The position numbers were made by a program, and so were the translations under genes. Shown here one piece after another: positions 1 through 9,757 of a stretch of DNA of 64,000 bases. This DNA comes from an uncultured Pelagibacteraceae bacterium (GTDB taxonomy: Bacteria; Pseudomonadota; Alphaproteobacteria; Pelagibacterales; Pelagibacteraceae), in NCBI GenBank assembly GCA_902582845.1, contig CACHTQ010000001.1:125059-189058 (forward strand). Direction: 5' to 3'. The number at the start of each line of letters is the position of its first letter. Positions within the stretch are counted from its first letter, which is position 1. Under the pieces are notes generated by a model. That model had not been told where the DNA came from, did no database searches, and saw nothing but the letters and a program-made list of their open reading frames with translations.

Positions 1-1
1 A

Positions 2-85
2 ACAAGAGTAGCTTTGAGAAAGGGTAGTACTATTGTAAATAGTTCACAGGGTGGTGGATCCAAGGACACTTTAATTGTTGGTTAA
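2..85 (+). CDS. C-terminal end of a circularly permuted ATP-grasp family protein (partial)
   Basis: Only the last 27 codons and a TAA stop are in the window; the reading frame enters from the left edge. The visible end reads TRVALRKGSTIVNSSQGGGS followed by KDT and a short hydrophobic tail. This resembles the end of the circularly permuted ATP-grasp family (COG2308), whose members finish with an R-x-G-S-x-V-x-N-S-S-Q-G-G-G-x-K-D-T-type motif. That match is from memory of the family; no other domain is visible. The next gene converges on it after five bases. Confidence 0.5.
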   Translation, partial: TRVALRKGSTIVNSSQGGGSKDTLIVG

Positions 86-90
86 AATAT

Positions 91-492
91 TTATTCAACA
101 AGAGCTTTTTCTAAATATTTTATATTCAGTTTACAATCTTTGTACCCATGCTTGATTACATTTAGATATCTTTCTGTAGGAAACCTAAATGGCGTTTTTT
201 TTGTCATGGTATAAGTCATTACTTTTTTACCCTCATACGAAAAATAATATTTTTTATATAAAATTGGATAATCCTCGTAGACATCGAGTTTTTTTTCATC
301 ACTCTTGGAAATTTCAAATAAGCCACCCGGTACTATGGAATTTTTTTTTGGTTCAATATCAGCAGCTCTATACTTGCTTCTAAAAGTTAATCTAAAATCC
401 TTAAGATTAATCTTTTTAATAAAAGTACTATCTTTACATCTTCTCTTCATTTGAAAATGATGAAGATTACTTCCGTAAGCAAAATAAAGCAT
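91..492 (-). CDS. gamma-glutamylcyclotransferase-like (AIG2/GGCT fold) protein
   Basis: A 133-residue protein that opens with LYFAYGSNLH, the Y-G-S-N-L substrate-loop signature of the gamma-glutamylcyclotransferase fold. In this fold an acidic residue normally catalyses cyclisation of gamma-glutamyl groups to 5-oxoproline; here the Glu/Asp-rich stretch around residues 62-75 (SKSDEKKLDVYEDYP) is the likely region. Length is usual for small bacterial members. It abuts the stop of the CinA-like gene upstream with no spacer, so the two are probably co-transcribed. The true substrate is unknown because the fold includes several amide-processing enzymes. Confidence 0.7.
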   Translation of the reverse strand: MLYFAYGSNLHHFQMKRRCKDSTFIKKINLKDFRLTFRSKYRAADIEPKKNSIVPGGLFEISKSDEKKLDVYEDYPILYKKYYFSYEGKKVMTYTMTKKTPFRFPTERYLNVIKHGYKDCKLNIKYLEKALVE

Positions 493-1242
493 TTATCTAT
501 CGACAACTTCTATTTTTTTATCATTAACAAATTTTAATATTTGAGAATTACATTGATCGATTTTAGATTGATTCTCTGAACGAAGCACTATTGAAACTCC
601 AAGTTTGCCAGCATGGAAAAATGGATAGCTTCCTATCTCAACATCTTGATTTTCCTCTTGTACTTTTGTTAAAGAGTTTGCGATTTCACTTTCTACTGTT
701 TTTAAACTTATAGTATAACTTAAAATAGGGTCACCCCCCACAATCTTGTTTTTTAATCCACCCAACATTGATTTCATAATTGATGGCACCCCCGGTAAAC
801 AAAAAACATTTTCTACACTAAAACCAGGAGCTCCACTTGTTGGATTAAGAATTAAATCTGCATTTGCTGGCATCCAAATCATTTTTTGTCTTCCCTCATT
901 AAACTCACCTGGCTGGTAATAAGCTTCTAATATTTTATATCCTTCTTTATGGAGCTCGTATTTAAGACCAAAAGCTTTTGCTACTGATTGAGCGGTTATG
1001 TCATCATGTGTTGGGCCGATACCACCAGTTGTGAAAACATAATTATTAGATTTCCTCATAAGGTTTAGTGTCTCTACAATTATATCTTCCTGATCAGGAA
1101 TTATTCTTACCTCATTTACTTTTACACCAATAGAATTTAACCATGTTGCTAAAGTGCTCGTGTTAGTGTCTTGAGTTCGACCAGAAAGTATTTCGTTACC
1201 GATGATTAATATCGCAGCATTTACTTTTGTGTTTTTGTTCAT
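493..1242 (-). CDS. CinA N-terminal (MoaB/Mog-type) domain protein
   Basis: A 249-residue protein matching the molybdopterin-binding-like domain of CinA (COG1058). The start shows IIGNEILSGRTQDTN and the middle has the TTGGIGPTHDD motif, both diagnostic of the family. In full-length CinA this domain carries ADP-ribose pyrophosphatase activity and is followed by a nicotinamide-nucleotide amidase domain. Here the chain ends after the first domain, as in many alphaproteobacteria, so the amidase, if present, is encoded elsewhere. It is divergent from sfsA with only 20 bases between the start codons. The exact role in vivo is inferred from the family only. Confidence 0.82.
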   Translation of the reverse strand: MNKNTKVNAAILIIGNEILSGRTQDTNTSTLATWLNSIGVKVNEVRIIPDQEDIIVETLNLMRKSNNYVFTTGGIGPTHDDITAQSVAKAFGLKYELHKEGYKILEAYYQPGEFNEGRQKMIWMPANADLILNPTSGAPGFSVENVFCLPGVPSIMKSMLGGLKNKIVGGDPILSYTISLKTVESEIANSLTKVQEENQDVEIGSYPFFHAGKLGVSIVLRSENQSKIDQCNSQILKFVNDKKIEVVDR

Positions 1243-1250
1243 TTTATATG

Positions 1251-1256
1251 TATAAT
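1251..1256 (+). promoter_or_regulatory. TATAAT -10 box for a leaderless sfsA transcript
   Basis: A perfect TATAAT lies six bases before the sfsA ATG at 1263, so transcription would start at or next to the A of ATG. The whole divergent cinA/sfsA spacer is 20 bases, leaving no room for a ribosome binding site. No clear -35 element was found; one would have to lie inside the cinA coding sequence. Confidence 0.45.
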
Positions 1257-1262
1257 TCGAAT

Positions 1263-1961
1263 ATGGAATTTACCAAGTCTTTATTAAAAGGCAAATTAAT
1301 CAAAAGATATAAGCGTTTTTTTGTTGATGTAAATCTAAATAAAGAAATTGTCACTGCGCATTGTCCAAATACTGGATCTATGAAAGGTTTGCTAGATGAA
1401 GGTAATGAAGTGCATTTATTCAAGCATGATGATCCAAAAAGAAAATTAAAATATGGTCTAGAAATAATTAAGGCCAAAAAAAACTTTGTCGGGATAAATA
1501 CTCATAGAGCAAATAAAATTGTACACCACGGATTAAATAATAACCTCATCAAGGAATTCAAAAATAGTGATAAGATTAATTCAGAAGTTTTTTTTAATAA
1601 AGAGACTAGATTTGATTTTTTAATTGAAAAAAAAGGTCAAAAAAGTTTTCTAGAAGTGAAGAATGTTACTCTTTTTAGAGATGAAAAAACAGCTGAGTTT
1701 CCTGATGCTATTACTTCTAGGGGATCAAAACATTTACTTACTCTTATTGATGCCATAAAGAAAGGCTATAAATCTTATTTAATATTTTTAGTACAAATAC
1801 AAAATATGGAGTATTTTAAAATAGCAAAGGATATTGACAGTAAGTACTATGAAAATTATTTAATAGCTAAAAAAGTAGGGGTAAATTTTTTGGCTTATAG
1901 ATGTAACATTAGTTCTAAAAAAATTTATATAGATAAAAAAATAAAAATTATTGATGAGTGA
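1263..1961 (+). CDS. sfsA: DNA-binding/sugar fermentation stimulation protein homolog SfsA
   Basis: A 232-residue protein that begins MEFTKSLLKGKLIKRYKRF, matching the conserved SfsA opening in which LxxGxLxxRYKRF is characteristic. Further signatures are CPNTGSMKGLL (about residues 34-44), FLIEKKGQKSFLEVKNVTL and FPDAITSRGSKHL; the E-V-K and D-x-R-x-x-K-H pattern resembles a nuclease-like fold. The ATG at 1263 was chosen over an upstream TTG at 1227 because family homology begins there and because 1227 would overlap cinA. The molecular function of SfsA is not settled. The 3' end overlaps map by eight bases. Confidence 0.9.
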   Translation: MEFTKSLLKGKLIKRYKRFFVDVNLNKEIVTAHCPNTGSMKGLLDEGNEVHLFKHDDPKRKLKYGLEIIKAKKNFVGINTHRANKIVHHGLNNNLIKEFKNSDKINSEVFFNKETRFDFLIEKKGQKSFLEVKNVTLFRDEKTAEFPDAITSRGSKHLLTLIDAIKKGYKSYLIFLVQIQNMEYFKIAKDIDSKYYENYLIAKKVGVNFLAYRCNISSKKIYIDKKIKIIDE

Positions 1962-2727
1962 TTACACTGAAAAATTTGAAAAAATGAGAATAGCTGGAAA
2001 ACTAGCTGCACAAACTTTAGACATGTTAACAGAAAATATTAAAGAAGGTGTTTCGACAGCTTACATAGATAAGCTTGGCTATGAATTTATAAGGGATAAT
2101 GGTGGCCACTCTGCCCCACTTTACTATCGTGGTTTTACTAAATCTTTATGTACATCTCTAAATCATGTTGTATGTCATGGTGTACCCTCAGAGGATAGAG
2201 TTTTAGTTGAAGGAGACGCCCTTAATGTAGATGTAACTGCTATCATTAATGAACATTATGGAGATACAAGTAGAATGTTTTGTATTGGAAAAACCTCGGT
2301 AAAATTAAATAATCTAATTGATGCAACTTATCAGTCTATGATGAAAGCAATCAGAATCTTAAAACCTGGCATTAAACTTGGAGATATAGGACATGAAATA
2401 CAATCTTATATTGAAGAGAAAGGATTTTCTGTAGTTAAGGATTTTTGTGGTCATGGGATAGGTACATCATTTCATGAACCACCAAACATTTTACATTATG
2501 GAACAAAGAATACAGGTATGGAATTAAAACCTGGGATGACATTTACAATAGAACCAATGATTAATGCTGGTAAATTTAATGTAAAAATGCTTAATGATGG
2601 GTGGACTGCAGTTACAAAAGACAAATCTTTATCTGCACAATTTGAGCATACTGTTGGAATTACTGAAAATGGTTATGAAATATTTACAGAATCTGCTAAA
2701 GGTTATTCAAAGCCCCCGTACTTATAA
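1954..2727 (+). CDS. map: type I methionine aminopeptidase
   Basis: A 257-residue cytoplasmic metallopeptidase that removes the initiator methionine from nascent proteins. Metal-ligand segments are visible in order: VDVTAIINEHYGD (two Asp), FCGHGIG (His), TIEPMIN (Glu) and QFEHTVGI (Glu). The length is standard for type I enzymes without an N-terminal extension. An ATG at 1954 was preferred to a TTG one codon earlier. It overlaps the end of sfsA and is followed after three bases by purB, so it is probably the head of the purine operon transcript or read from sfsA. Confidence 0.95.
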   Translation: MSDYTEKFEKMRIAGKLAAQTLDMLTENIKEGVSTAYIDKLGYEFIRDNGGHSAPLYYRGFTKSLCTSLNHVVCHGVPSEDRVLVEGDALNVDVTAIINEHYGDTSRMFCIGKTSVKLNNLIDATYQSMMKAIRILKPGIKLGDIGHEIQSYIEEKGFSVVKDFCGHGIGTSFHEPPNILHYGTKNTGMELKPGMTFTIEPMINAGKFNVKMLNDGWTAVTKDKSLSAQFEHTVGITENGYEIFTESAKGYSKPPYL

Positions 2728-2730
2728 TTA

Positions 2731-4023
2731 ATGATTAAAAGATACTCTCGAAAAGAATTAACAGATATTTGGTCTGAGGAAAATAAATACAAAATTTGGC
2801 TAGATGTTGAAATTGCTGCAGCTCAAGCAATGGAAAAATTTGGTCAAATTCCAAAAGGCGTTTCATCGATAGTTAAGAAAAAAGCTAAAATAAATGTAAA
2901 AAGAATTCATCAAATTGAAAGTAAAGTCAAACACGATGTAATTGCTTTTTTAACTTCCATCACAGAAAAAGCAGGAATTAAAGCCAGATACCTTCATCTC
3001 GGCATGACTTCATCTGATGTAGTAGATACAAGTTTTAATATTCAATTAGTTCAATCAGGAAAAATTATCTTAAAAGACATAGATCAAATTTTAAAAGTAT
3101 TAAAAAAACAAGCTAGAAAATATAAATTTACTCCTTGTATAGGTCGTAGTCATGGAATTCATGCTGAGCCAATAACATTTGGATTAAAATTAGCTTCCTT
3201 TTATGAAGAGTTTAAAAGAAATAGAGAAAGATTAGTTTATGCTATAGATCAAATATCAACTTGTGCAATTTCTGGAGCTGTTGGAACATTTGCAAATGTA
3301 AACCCTAATGTTGAAAAACATGTTGCAAAAAAACTTGGACTAAAAGTTGAACCAATCTCTACTCAAATAATCCCAAGAGATCGTCATGCATTTTACTTTT
3401 CAGTATTAGGAATTATTGCAGGAAGTATAGAGAGGGTTGCTATAGAAATTAGACATTTACAAAGATCAGAAGTTTATGAACTGCAAGAATATTTTTCTAA
3501 AAGCCAAAAGGGTTCATCTGCCATGCCCCATAAAAAAAATCCAATTTTAAGTGAAAATTTAACCGGACTTGCAAGAATGGTAAGAAGTTCTGTTGTTCCA
3601 GCGCTTGAAAATATTGCACTTTGGCATGAAAGAGATATTTCACATTCAAGTGTAGAGAGAAATATTGGTCCTGATGCAAATATTACTCTAGACTTTGCAC
3701 TGGTAAGATTAGCAAGTGTTTTAGATAATATGATTGTTTATCCAAAAAAAATGCTAGAAAATCTTAATCTTACTAAAGGGCTAATTTTTTCACAAGAAGT
3801 GATGCTAGAACTGACAAAAACTGGTATCACAAGAGAAAAATCTTATAAGTTAGTACAAGGATATGCAAAAAAATGTTTTGCTGAAAATTTAGATTTGTTT
3901 AATGTTATTCAGTCTGACAAGTTAATAATGAGTAAAATTTCAATCAAAAAATTAAAGTCTATCTTTAGTTATTCTAAACACTTTAAAAATGTAAATCTAA
4001 TTTTCAGGCGGGTTTTCAAATAA
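2731..4023 (+). CDS. purB: adenylosuccinate lyase
   Basis: A 430-residue member of the fumarase/aspartase superfamily that catalyses two steps in purine synthesis: SAICAR to AICAR plus fumarate, and adenylosuccinate to AMP plus fumarate. The superfamily signature GSSAMPHKKNP occurs near residue 262, and the TSSDVVDTSF and GRSHGIHAEP segments carry conserved active-site residues. The first codon follows the map stop by three bases, and the stop overlaps the purC start by one base. This position in a pur cluster supports the assignment over other lyases. Confidence 0.96.
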   Translation: MIKRYSRKELTDIWSEENKYKIWLDVEIAAAQAMEKFGQIPKGVSSIVKKKAKINVKRIHQIESKVKHDVIAFLTSITEKAGIKARYLHLGMTSSDVVDTSFNIQLVQSGKIILKDIDQILKVLKKQARKYKFTPCIGRSHGIHAEPITFGLKLASFYEEFKRNRERLVYAIDQISTCAISGAVGTFANVNPNVEKHVAKKLGLKVEPISTQIIPRDRHAFYFSVLGIIAGSIERVAIEIRHLQRSEVYELQEYFSKSQKGSSAMPHKKNPILSENLTGLARMVRSSVVPALENIALWHERDISHSSVERNIGPDANITLDFALVRLASVLDNMIVYPKKMLENLNLTKGLIFSQEVMLELTKTGITREKSYKLVQGYAKKCFAENLDLFNVIQSDKLIMSKISIKKLKSIFSYSKHFKNVNLIFRRVFK

Positions 4024-4808
4024 TGAAAAAAGGTAAAAAACTTTACGAGGGAAAAGCCAAGATAATTTATTCAACCTCAGATAAAAATTTAGTAATCCAA
4101 TATTTTAAAGATGATGCAACAGCATTTAATAATGAAAAAAGAACTACTATTGAGGGTAAAGGGGTTTTAAATAATAGAATTTCTGAACATATTCTTACAA
4201 ATTTATCTCAAATTGGTATTGAAAATCATTTAGTCAAACGACTAAACATGAGAGAACAACTAATTAAATTTGTAGAAATAATTCCTATTGAATTCATTAT
4301 TCGGAATGTGGCGACAGGATCTTTAACTAAAAGACTCGGAATAGAAGATGGAACTGTATTAAAAGAACCTTTAATTGAGTACTGTTTAAAAGATGACAAA
4401 CTTGGTGATCCTTTAATTTCGGAAGATCATATTTATGCATTTGATTGGGCAAGTAAAAAAGAAATTGAAAGGGTTAAAAAAACTATTTTTAGAATTAATG
4501 ATTTTATGATTGGAATGTTTAGAGGAGTGGGAATAAAATTAATTGATTTTAAACTAGAGTTTGGAAGAACTAAAATTGATGGAAGAAAAGAAATAATTTT
4601 GGCTGATGAAATAAGCCCCGATACTTGTAGATTGTGGGATTCCGCAACTGACAAAAAACTTGATAAAGATAGATTTAGAAAAGATTTAGGAGATTTATTG
4701 CCTGCCTATACAGAAGTTGCAAAAAGACTTGGAATTCTTCATGAGCAATCAAATGTTTCTGCAGTAAATGTAACTAAACTATCTTCAATTAAAAAGAAGC
4801 GAAAATGA
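4023..4808 (+). CDS. purC: phosphoribosylaminoimidazole-succinocarboxamide (SAICAR) synthase
   Basis: A 261-residue enzyme that ligates aspartate to CAIR using ATP. The opening KLYEGKAKIIY is the ATP-binding signature of PurC, followed by FKDDATAFNNEK, VRNVATGSL-type (here IIRNVATGSLTKR) and LADEISPDTCRLW, all characteristic. The length is typical of bacterial single-domain PurC. Start and stop codons overlap purB and purS respectively, indicating tight translational coupling in the pur operon. Confidence 0.97.
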   Translation: MKKGKKLYEGKAKIIYSTSDKNLVIQYFKDDATAFNNEKRTTIEGKGVLNNRISEHILTNLSQIGIENHLVKRLNMREQLIKFVEIIPIEFIIRNVATGSLTKRLGIEDGTVLKEPLIEYCLKDDKLGDPLISEDHIYAFDWASKKEIERVKKTIFRINDFMIGMFRGVGIKLIDFKLEFGRTKIDGRKEIILADEISPDTCRLWDSATDKKLDKDRFRKDLGDLLPAYTEVAKRLGILHEQSNVSAVNVTKLSSIKKKRK

Positions 4809-5047
4809 AAGTTTCTGCAGTAATAACTTTAAAAAAAGATGTTTTAGATCCACAGGGCAAAGTAATTCATGAAACATTAGATGGTATGGGTTTTAATTCT
4901 GTGAATGAAGTTAGACAAGGAAAATATTTTGAAATTGATGTTAAAGAAAATGATCCAAAAAAAGCTAAAGATCTTGTGGAAAATATGTGTAAAAAACTTT
5001 TAGCTAATCTTGTTATTGAAAACTACAAAATTATTGAGACACAATAA
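4805..5047 (+). CDS. purS: FGAM synthase subunit PurS
   Basis: An 80-residue subunit of the three-part formylglycinamidine ribonucleotide synthase. PurS bridges the glutaminase (PurQ) and the synthetase (PurL) in organisms with small PurL. The VTLKKDVLDPQGKVI opening and GFNSVNEVRQGKYFEI motif are typical of the family. It overlaps purC by four bases (ATGA) and is followed three bases later by purQ. Identification is firm because of both sequence and gene order. Confidence 0.95.
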   Translation: MKVSAVITLKKDVLDPQGKVIHETLDGMGFNSVNEVRQGKYFEIDVKENDPKKAKDLVENMCKKLLANLVIENYKIIETQ

Positions 5048-5050
5048 TTA

Positions 5051-5734
5051 ATGAAATCATCGGTTATAACCTTTCCTGGTTCAAATTGTGATCGAGACAT
5101 GGACGTGGCTCTTTCAAAATTTGGATTTAAAAACAAAATGGTTTGGCATAATGATCAAGAATTGCCCAAAAGTGATTTAATTGTTTTGCCTGGTGGTTTT
5201 TCTTACGGGGATTATTTACGTTGTGGCAGCATGGCCTCAAAGTCAAAAATAATGAATTCAGTAATTAATTTTGCAAAATCTGGTGGATTGGTAATGGGAA
5301 TTTGTAATGGTTTTCAAATTTTGGTTGAGGCAGGATTAGTTCCAGGAGTATTATTAAGAAACAAATATCTTCAATTTATTTGTAAAAATGTCCATGTAAA
5401 AGTTGACAACAAAGAAAACACTTTTTTTAAAAATCTAGATAAAAAAGTTTTGGAATTACATATAGCTCATAATGAAGGTAATTATTTTTGTACCAAAGAT
5501 CAACTCAAAGAAATTGAAGATAATAATCAGATAGCCATTTATTATTGTGATCAAAATGGCAATACAAATAATCAAATAAATCCTAATGGCTCAATTAAAA
5601 ATATTGCAGGTATTTTAAATAAAGAAAAAAACGTTTTGGGTATGATGCCTCATCCTGAAAGAATGATAGATGAAAATTTGTCAGGAGAAGATGGATCAAT
5701 CTTTTTTAAAAATCTTTTAAATAATATTAAATAA
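5051..5734 (+). CDS. purQ: FGAM synthase glutaminase subunit PurQ
   Basis: A 227-residue class I glutamine amidotransferase that supplies ammonia to PurL. The catalytic triad is visible: Cys85 in GICNGFQIL, and His/Glu in the MMPHPERM segment near residue 200. The N-terminal segment PGSNCDRD and the [14 protein letters not shown] loop are specific to PurQ rather than other amidotransferases. The stop codon overlaps the purL ATG by one base. Confidence 0.96.
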   Translation: MKSSVITFPGSNCDRDMDVALSKFGFKNKMVWHNDQELPKSDLIVLPGGFSYGDYLRCGSMASKSKIMNSVINFAKSGGLVMGICNGFQILVEAGLVPGVLLRNKYLQFICKNVHVKVDNKENTFFKNLDKKVLELHIAHNEGNYFCTKDQLKEIEDNNQIAIYYCDQNGNTNNQINPNGSIKNIAGILNKEKNVLGMMPHPERMIDENLSGEDGSIFFKNLLNNIK

Positions 5735-7923
5735 TGCTTGTTAACGAAAAAATTGCAATTCAACATGGTTTAAAATCAGATGAGTATAAAAAGATTTGCA
5801 AATTATTAAAAAGAACACCTAATATTACTGAGTTAGGTATATTTTCTGCAATGTGGAATGAGCATTGCTCCTATAAATCTTCCCGAATTCATTTAAAAAA
5901 ATTATACACTAAAGGAAAAAAAGTGATTCAAGGACCTGGAGAAAATGCTGGAGTTGTTGATATTGAAGACGGAGATGCAATCGTGTTTAAAATTGAAAGT
6001 CATAATCACCCATCATTTATTGAGCCTTATCAAGGAGCCGCTACTGGAGTTGGCGGAATTATGCGAGATGTTTTTACTATGGGTGCAAGACCAATTGCTA
6101 ACTTAAATTCAATTCATTTTGGCTCACCTCAACACAAAAAAACTAAAAATCTATTAAGAGGTGTCGTTCATGGAATTGGTGGTTATGGTAACTGTATGGG
6201 TGTTCCAACAATTGCTGGACAAACATCATTTGATAGTTCTTATAATGGTAACATCTTAGTAAACGCAATGACTTTAGGATTAGTTCAAAAAAATAAAATA
6301 TTTTATTCAAAAGCAGCAGGAATAAATAAACCTGTTATTTACGTTGGGTCAAAAACTGGTCGTGATGGGATACATGGTGCTAGTATGGCATCTGCAAGTT
6401 TTGATGATAAAATTGAGGAAAAAAAACCAACAGTTCAGGTTGGAGATCCTTTTACAGAAAAGCTGCTTTTAGAAGCATGTTTAGAATTAATGGCTGGAGA
6501 TTCTATAATCGCAATTCAAGATATGGGAGCTGCAGGCCTTACATCGTCTAGTATAGAAATGGCCTCAAAAGGAAATTTAGGTATAGAAATTGATTTAAAT
6601 AAAGTTCCTTGCAGAGAAACAAAAATGACACCCTACGAAATAATGCTCTCTGAAAGTCAAGAAAGAATGTTAATTATACTTGAGAATGGTAAGGAAAATT
6701 TAGCAAAAAAAATTTTTGATAAATGGAATTTAGATTTTGCTGTAATTGGAAAGACAACAAACACAAAAAATATTGAATTATTTTTTGATCAAAAACAAGT
6801 AGTAAAAATTCCTGTTAATACCCTAGTCGAAAACTCTCCAATGTATGATCGAAAATGGAAAAAATCAAAACTTCCAAAAAAGATAAAGCATGACCGATCA
6901 AAATTAAAAAATCTTAAGATTAAAGAAACACTGAAAAAAGTTTTATCTAGCCCGAATATTTGTAGCAAAGAGTGGATTTGGCAACAGTATGATCATACTG
7001 TAATGGGAGATACAATACAAAAACCTGGGGGCGACTCAGGTGTTGTTAGAGTCCATGGAACTGATAAAGCTGTAGCAGCAACAGTAGACTCATCGGCAAC
7101 TTATTGTTGGGCACATCCTCTTACAGGTGGAAAACAAGTTGTATGTGAAACTTGGAGAAACTTAATTTCTGTTGGCGCAAAACCAATTGCAATTACAAAT
7201 TGCTTGAATTTTGGAAGTCCAGAAAAAGAGGAAAATATGGGTGAGTTCGTAGAATGTGTTCAGGGTATTGGTGAAGCATGTAAGTATTTAGAGTATCCAG
7301 TCGTTTCTGGAAATGTATCTTTTTATAATCAAACAAAAGAAATTGGAATAAAACCAACTCCAGCTATAGGTGGTATTGGTTTAATAAAAGATTATAAAAA
7401 GATGATAACAATGAATTTTAAGGAAACTGGTAATCAAGTTTTAGTAATAGGTAAAACTGAAGGCCACATTGATCAAAGTTTATTTGCAAGGACGATATTG
7501 GATGAAAAAAACGGACCCCCACCAGAAGTAAATTTATTCAATGAAAAAAATAATGGTGAAACATTATTAAGTCTCATAGAAAAAAATTATATTAAAAGCG
7601 CTCATGATGTTTCGTTAGGTGGTATTATCACCGCAGTAAGTAAAATGTGCATTAAAGGAAATAAAGGTCTTCAACTAAAAATCCCTAAATTTTTAATTAA
7701 TGAAATAGAGTATTTTTTTGCAGAAGACCAAGGAAGATACATAATTGAAGTAAGTTTAGAGGATATAAAAGACGTTATTAAAATTCTTGATAAAAACTCA
7801 GTCCATTATGATCAAATTGGTAAAATCATTGATAAAGAACTAATTATTAATCAAAAGACGAAAGTAACAATTGACGAATTGAAATCTTATAATACTAATT
7901 GGCTTAAGGAGTACATGAATTGA
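5734..7923 (+). CDS. purL: FGAM synthase synthetase subunit PurL (small type)
   Basis: A 729-residue ATP-dependent synthetase converting FGAR to FGAM. The length and the lack of a glutaminase domain place it in the small PurL type that needs PurS and PurQ, both encoded immediately upstream. Visible signatures are [14 protein letters not shown] (near residue 40), [23 protein letters not shown] in the ATP/metal region (quoted in part), and a second repeated AIRS-like domain beginning around residue 430 with [13 protein letters not shown]. It ends the pur portion of the operon, four bases before bolA. Confidence 0.97.
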   Translation: MLVNEKIAIQHGLKSDEYKKICKLLKRTPNITELGIFSAMWNEHCSYKSSRIHLKKLYTKGKKVIQGPGENAGVVDIEDGDAIVFKIESHNHPSFIEPYQGAATGVGGIMRDVFTMGARPIANLNSIHFGSPQHKKTKNLLRGVVHGIGGYGNCMGVPTIAGQTSFDSSYNGNILVNAMTLGLVQKNKIFYSKAAGINKPVIYVGSKTGRDGIHGASMASASFDDKIEEKKPTVQVGDPFTEKLLLEACLELMAGDSIIAIQDMGAAGLTSSSIEMASKGNLGIEIDLNKVPCRETKMTPYEIMLSESQERMLIILENGKENLAKKIFDKWNLDFAVIGKTTNTKNIELFFDQKQVVKIPVNTLVENSPMYDRKWKKSKLPKKIKHDRSKLKNLKIKETLKKVLSSPNICSKEWIWQQYDHTVMGDTIQKPGGDSGVVRVHGTDKAVAATVDSSATYCWAHPLTGGKQVVCETWRNLISVGAKPIAITNCLNFGSPEKEENMGEFVECVQGIGEACKYLEYPVVSGNVSFYNQTKEIGIKPTPAIGGIGLIKDYKKMITMNFKETGNQVLVIGKTEGHIDQSLFARTILDEKNGPPPEVNLFNEKNNGETLLSLIEKNYIKSAHDVSLGGIITAVSKMCIKGNKGLQLKIPKFLINEIEYFFAEDQGRYIIEVSLEDIKDVIKILDKNSVHYDQIGKIIDKELIINQKTKVTIDELKSYNTNWLKEYMN

Positions 7924-7927
7924 TTTT

Positions 7928-8158
7928 ATGGCAATGAATTTAAAAGAGATTGAGCAACATATAAAGGAGGCATTACCTGATGCTAAAATTGATATACAAG
8001 ATCTAGCTGGTGATGGTAATCATTACTCTGCAACTATAATGTCTTCTCAATTTGCGGGCAAAAGTAAAATAGAACAACATAAGATGGTATATAATTCATT
8101 AAAAGGAAAAATGGGAAATGAACTTCATGCTCTAGCTATTAAAACAAAGGAACAATAA
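7928..8158 (+). CDS. BolA family protein
   Basis: A 76-residue BolA-fold protein. Members with this short length work with CGFS-type monothiol glutaredoxins in [2Fe-2S] cluster handling; the conserved histidine of the pairing surface is likely the one in KIEQHKMVY (about residue 50). The next gene, overlapping by one base, is exactly such a glutaredoxin, so the pair probably forms a heterocomplex. It sits at the end of the purine operon and likely shares its transcript. Confidence 0.9.
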   Translation: MAMNLKEIEQHIKEALPDAKIDIQDLAGDGNHYSATIMSSQFAGKSKIEQHKMVYNSLKGKMGNELHALAIKTKEQ

Positions 8159-8493
8159 TGGATGATCAAACAAAGAATATAATTAAAAATCATATTGATA
8201 ACAATGATGTTTGTTTATTTATGAAAGGTACACCTGAAGAACCACAATGTGGATTTTCAATGGCAGTTTCAAATATGCTTAAAATTATGGAAGTAAAATT
8301 TAATGGTGTAAACGTTTTAGCAGATCAATCAATTCGTGAGGGAATTAAAGTTTATAGTGATTGGCCTACTATTCCTCAGCTTTATATCAAAAAAGAATTT
8401 GTTGGTGGATGCGATATAGTTAAAGAAATGTATGAAAATGGTGAGTTAAAAAAAATATTAGATGACAAGGGAATTAGTTATAAAAAAGATTAA
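8158..8493 (+). CDS. grxD: CGFS monothiol glutaredoxin (Grx4 type)
   Basis: A 111-residue glutaredoxin with the single active-site cysteine motif CGFS at residues 31-34. The preceding LFMKGTPEEPQ and later WPTIPQLYI, GGCDIVKEM motifs bind glutathione. The family carries and transfers [2Fe-2S] clusters and partners with BolA, which is encoded directly upstream. Its TAA stop shares the palindrome TTAA with the stop of the convergent methyltransferase gene. Confidence 0.95.
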   Translation: MDDQTKNIIKNHIDNNDVCLFMKGTPEEPQCGFSMAVSNMLKIMEVKFNGVNVLADQSIREGIKVYSDWPTIPQLYIKKEFVGGCDIVKEMYENGELKKILDDKGISYKKD

Positions 8494-9119
8494 CTAAAAA
8501 TAGACCTTATTTTTTTTGAAAAAAATTTTCTAAACAACCGAATTAGGCTTAATTTTTGAAACTTAGGATCAGTTTCAACAAAGTCATAATCAATTTTATT
8601 TTCCCAATAAAGTTCTAAGATTAAGCTACTTTTAAAATTTATTCTAAATTGCTGTAACATTGATACAGTTAAAATTGGCTCCATAAATTGAAATTTTTTT
8701 GAAATTAATAGTCTTGATTTATCATCATCAAAATCCATTTGCCAAAGATGATCTCTCTTATTTTCAAAAACTAGATTATCTTCTAACTTGGTTGGTAACT
8801 CTATATACCCTTTACTTGAGACTCTTTCTAACTCGTTTATAAAAAATTTGTAATCTTCAACATGTTCTAAAACATGACTTGCAATTACAAAATCGAAATG
8901 ATTGTCTTCAAAAGGTAATTTCTTACCATCCAATTTGACAAAGTTTTTATCTTTATAAAAATGCGATAAATCTTGAACATCACAAATTGTTGTTGCAAAT
9001 TTATTTGCTGTGTAACCACAACCAATATCTAAAATTTTCCAATCAGTATTTTCTGAAAGAATTGATTGTATGTAATGTTTAGAGGATCTTTTAATCAATT
9101 TATCTTGAGTAATATTCAA
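8490..9119 (-). CDS. class I SAM-dependent methyltransferase (type 11)
   Basis: A 209-residue protein with SAM-binding motif [12 protein letters not shown] (about residues 26-36), and the later [12 protein letters not shown] segment typical of Methyltransf_11. The substrate cannot be told from sequence. The first codon is TTG at 9119, inside the end of rpsD; another TTG at 9098 would avoid the overlap and is an equally possible start. It lies downstream of rpsD on the same strand and is probably co-transcribed, which does not by itself imply a ribosomal substrate. Confidence 0.75.
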   Translation of the reverse strand: MNITQDKLIKRSSKHYIQSILSENTDWKILDIGCGYTANKFATTICDVQDLSHFYKDKNFVKLDGKKLPFEDNHFDFVIASHVLEHVEDYKFFINELERVSSKGYIELPTKLEDNLVFENKRDHLWQMDFDDDKSRLLISKKFQFMEPILTVSMLQQFRINFKSSLILELYWENKIDYDFVETDPKFQKLSLIRLFRKFFSKKIRSIFS

Positions 9120-9717
9120 TTACCAAATTAGGTTCCATTACAATTGGATAAGGCACTTCCTCAAATTTTGGAACTCTAACGAATTTAAATTTTTTATTTT
9201 TTTGATCTAATTGAATATATTCTGGTGTATCTCTCTCTTTACTCGCTAAAGCAATATCAATTATGGCTAACTGTTTAGATTTATCTCTTATTTCTATTGA
9301 GTCTTCCTCTTTTACTAAATAGCTAGAAATATTCACTTTCTTGCCATTTACTTTTACATGACCATGATTAATTAACTGTCTTGCTGAAAATATTGTGGTT
9401 GCAAATTTTGCTCTGTAAATAACAGCATCTAATCTTCTCTCTAACAATCCAATTAGATTTTCACTTGTATCACCTTTGAGCATTGATGCCTTTTTGTAAA
9501 TGTTTCTAAATTGTCTCTCATTAATATTTCCATAGTATGCTTTAAGTTTTTGTTTAGCTTGTAACTGAATTCCATAATCAGAAGGTTTTGATGGTTTTGT
9601 TTGACCATGCTGTCCTGGGCCGTAAGCTCTTTTATTAAAAGGGCTTTTGGGTCTACCCCATAGGTTAACTTTTAATCTTCTATCAACTTTATGTTTAGAG
9701 TTTAATCTTTTTGTCAT
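9100..9717 (-). CDS. rpsD: 30S ribosomal protein S4
   Basis: A 205-residue primary 16S rRNA-binding protein of the small subunit. Typical segments are AYGPGQHGQ near residue 32, the [17 protein letters not shown] helix region and the S4 RNA-binding domain [18 protein letters not shown] around residues 108-125. The N-terminal zinc-binding cysteines found in some S4 proteins are absent, as usual for alphaproteobacteria. It stands alone rather than in the alpha operon, which is also common in this class. Confidence 0.97.
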   Translation of the reverse strand: MTKRLNSKHKVDRRLKVNLWGRPKSPFNKRAYGPGQHGQTKPSKPSDYGIQLQAKQKLKAYYGNINERQFRNIYKKASMLKGDTSENLIGLLERRLDAVIYRAKFATTIFSARQLINHGHVKVNGKKVNISSYLVKEEDSIEIRDKSKQLAIIDIALASKERDTPEYIQLDQKNKKFKFVRVPKFEEVPYPIVMEPNLVIEYYSR

Positions 9718-9757
9718 TTAGTAATGGGGTTTATAAACTTACTCGTAATTTTGTCAA

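Noticed and set aside
9720-9757. Possible hairpin AGTAA...TTACT after rpsD
   Set aside because: Only five base pairs with a long loop and no T-tract; too weak to call a terminator.
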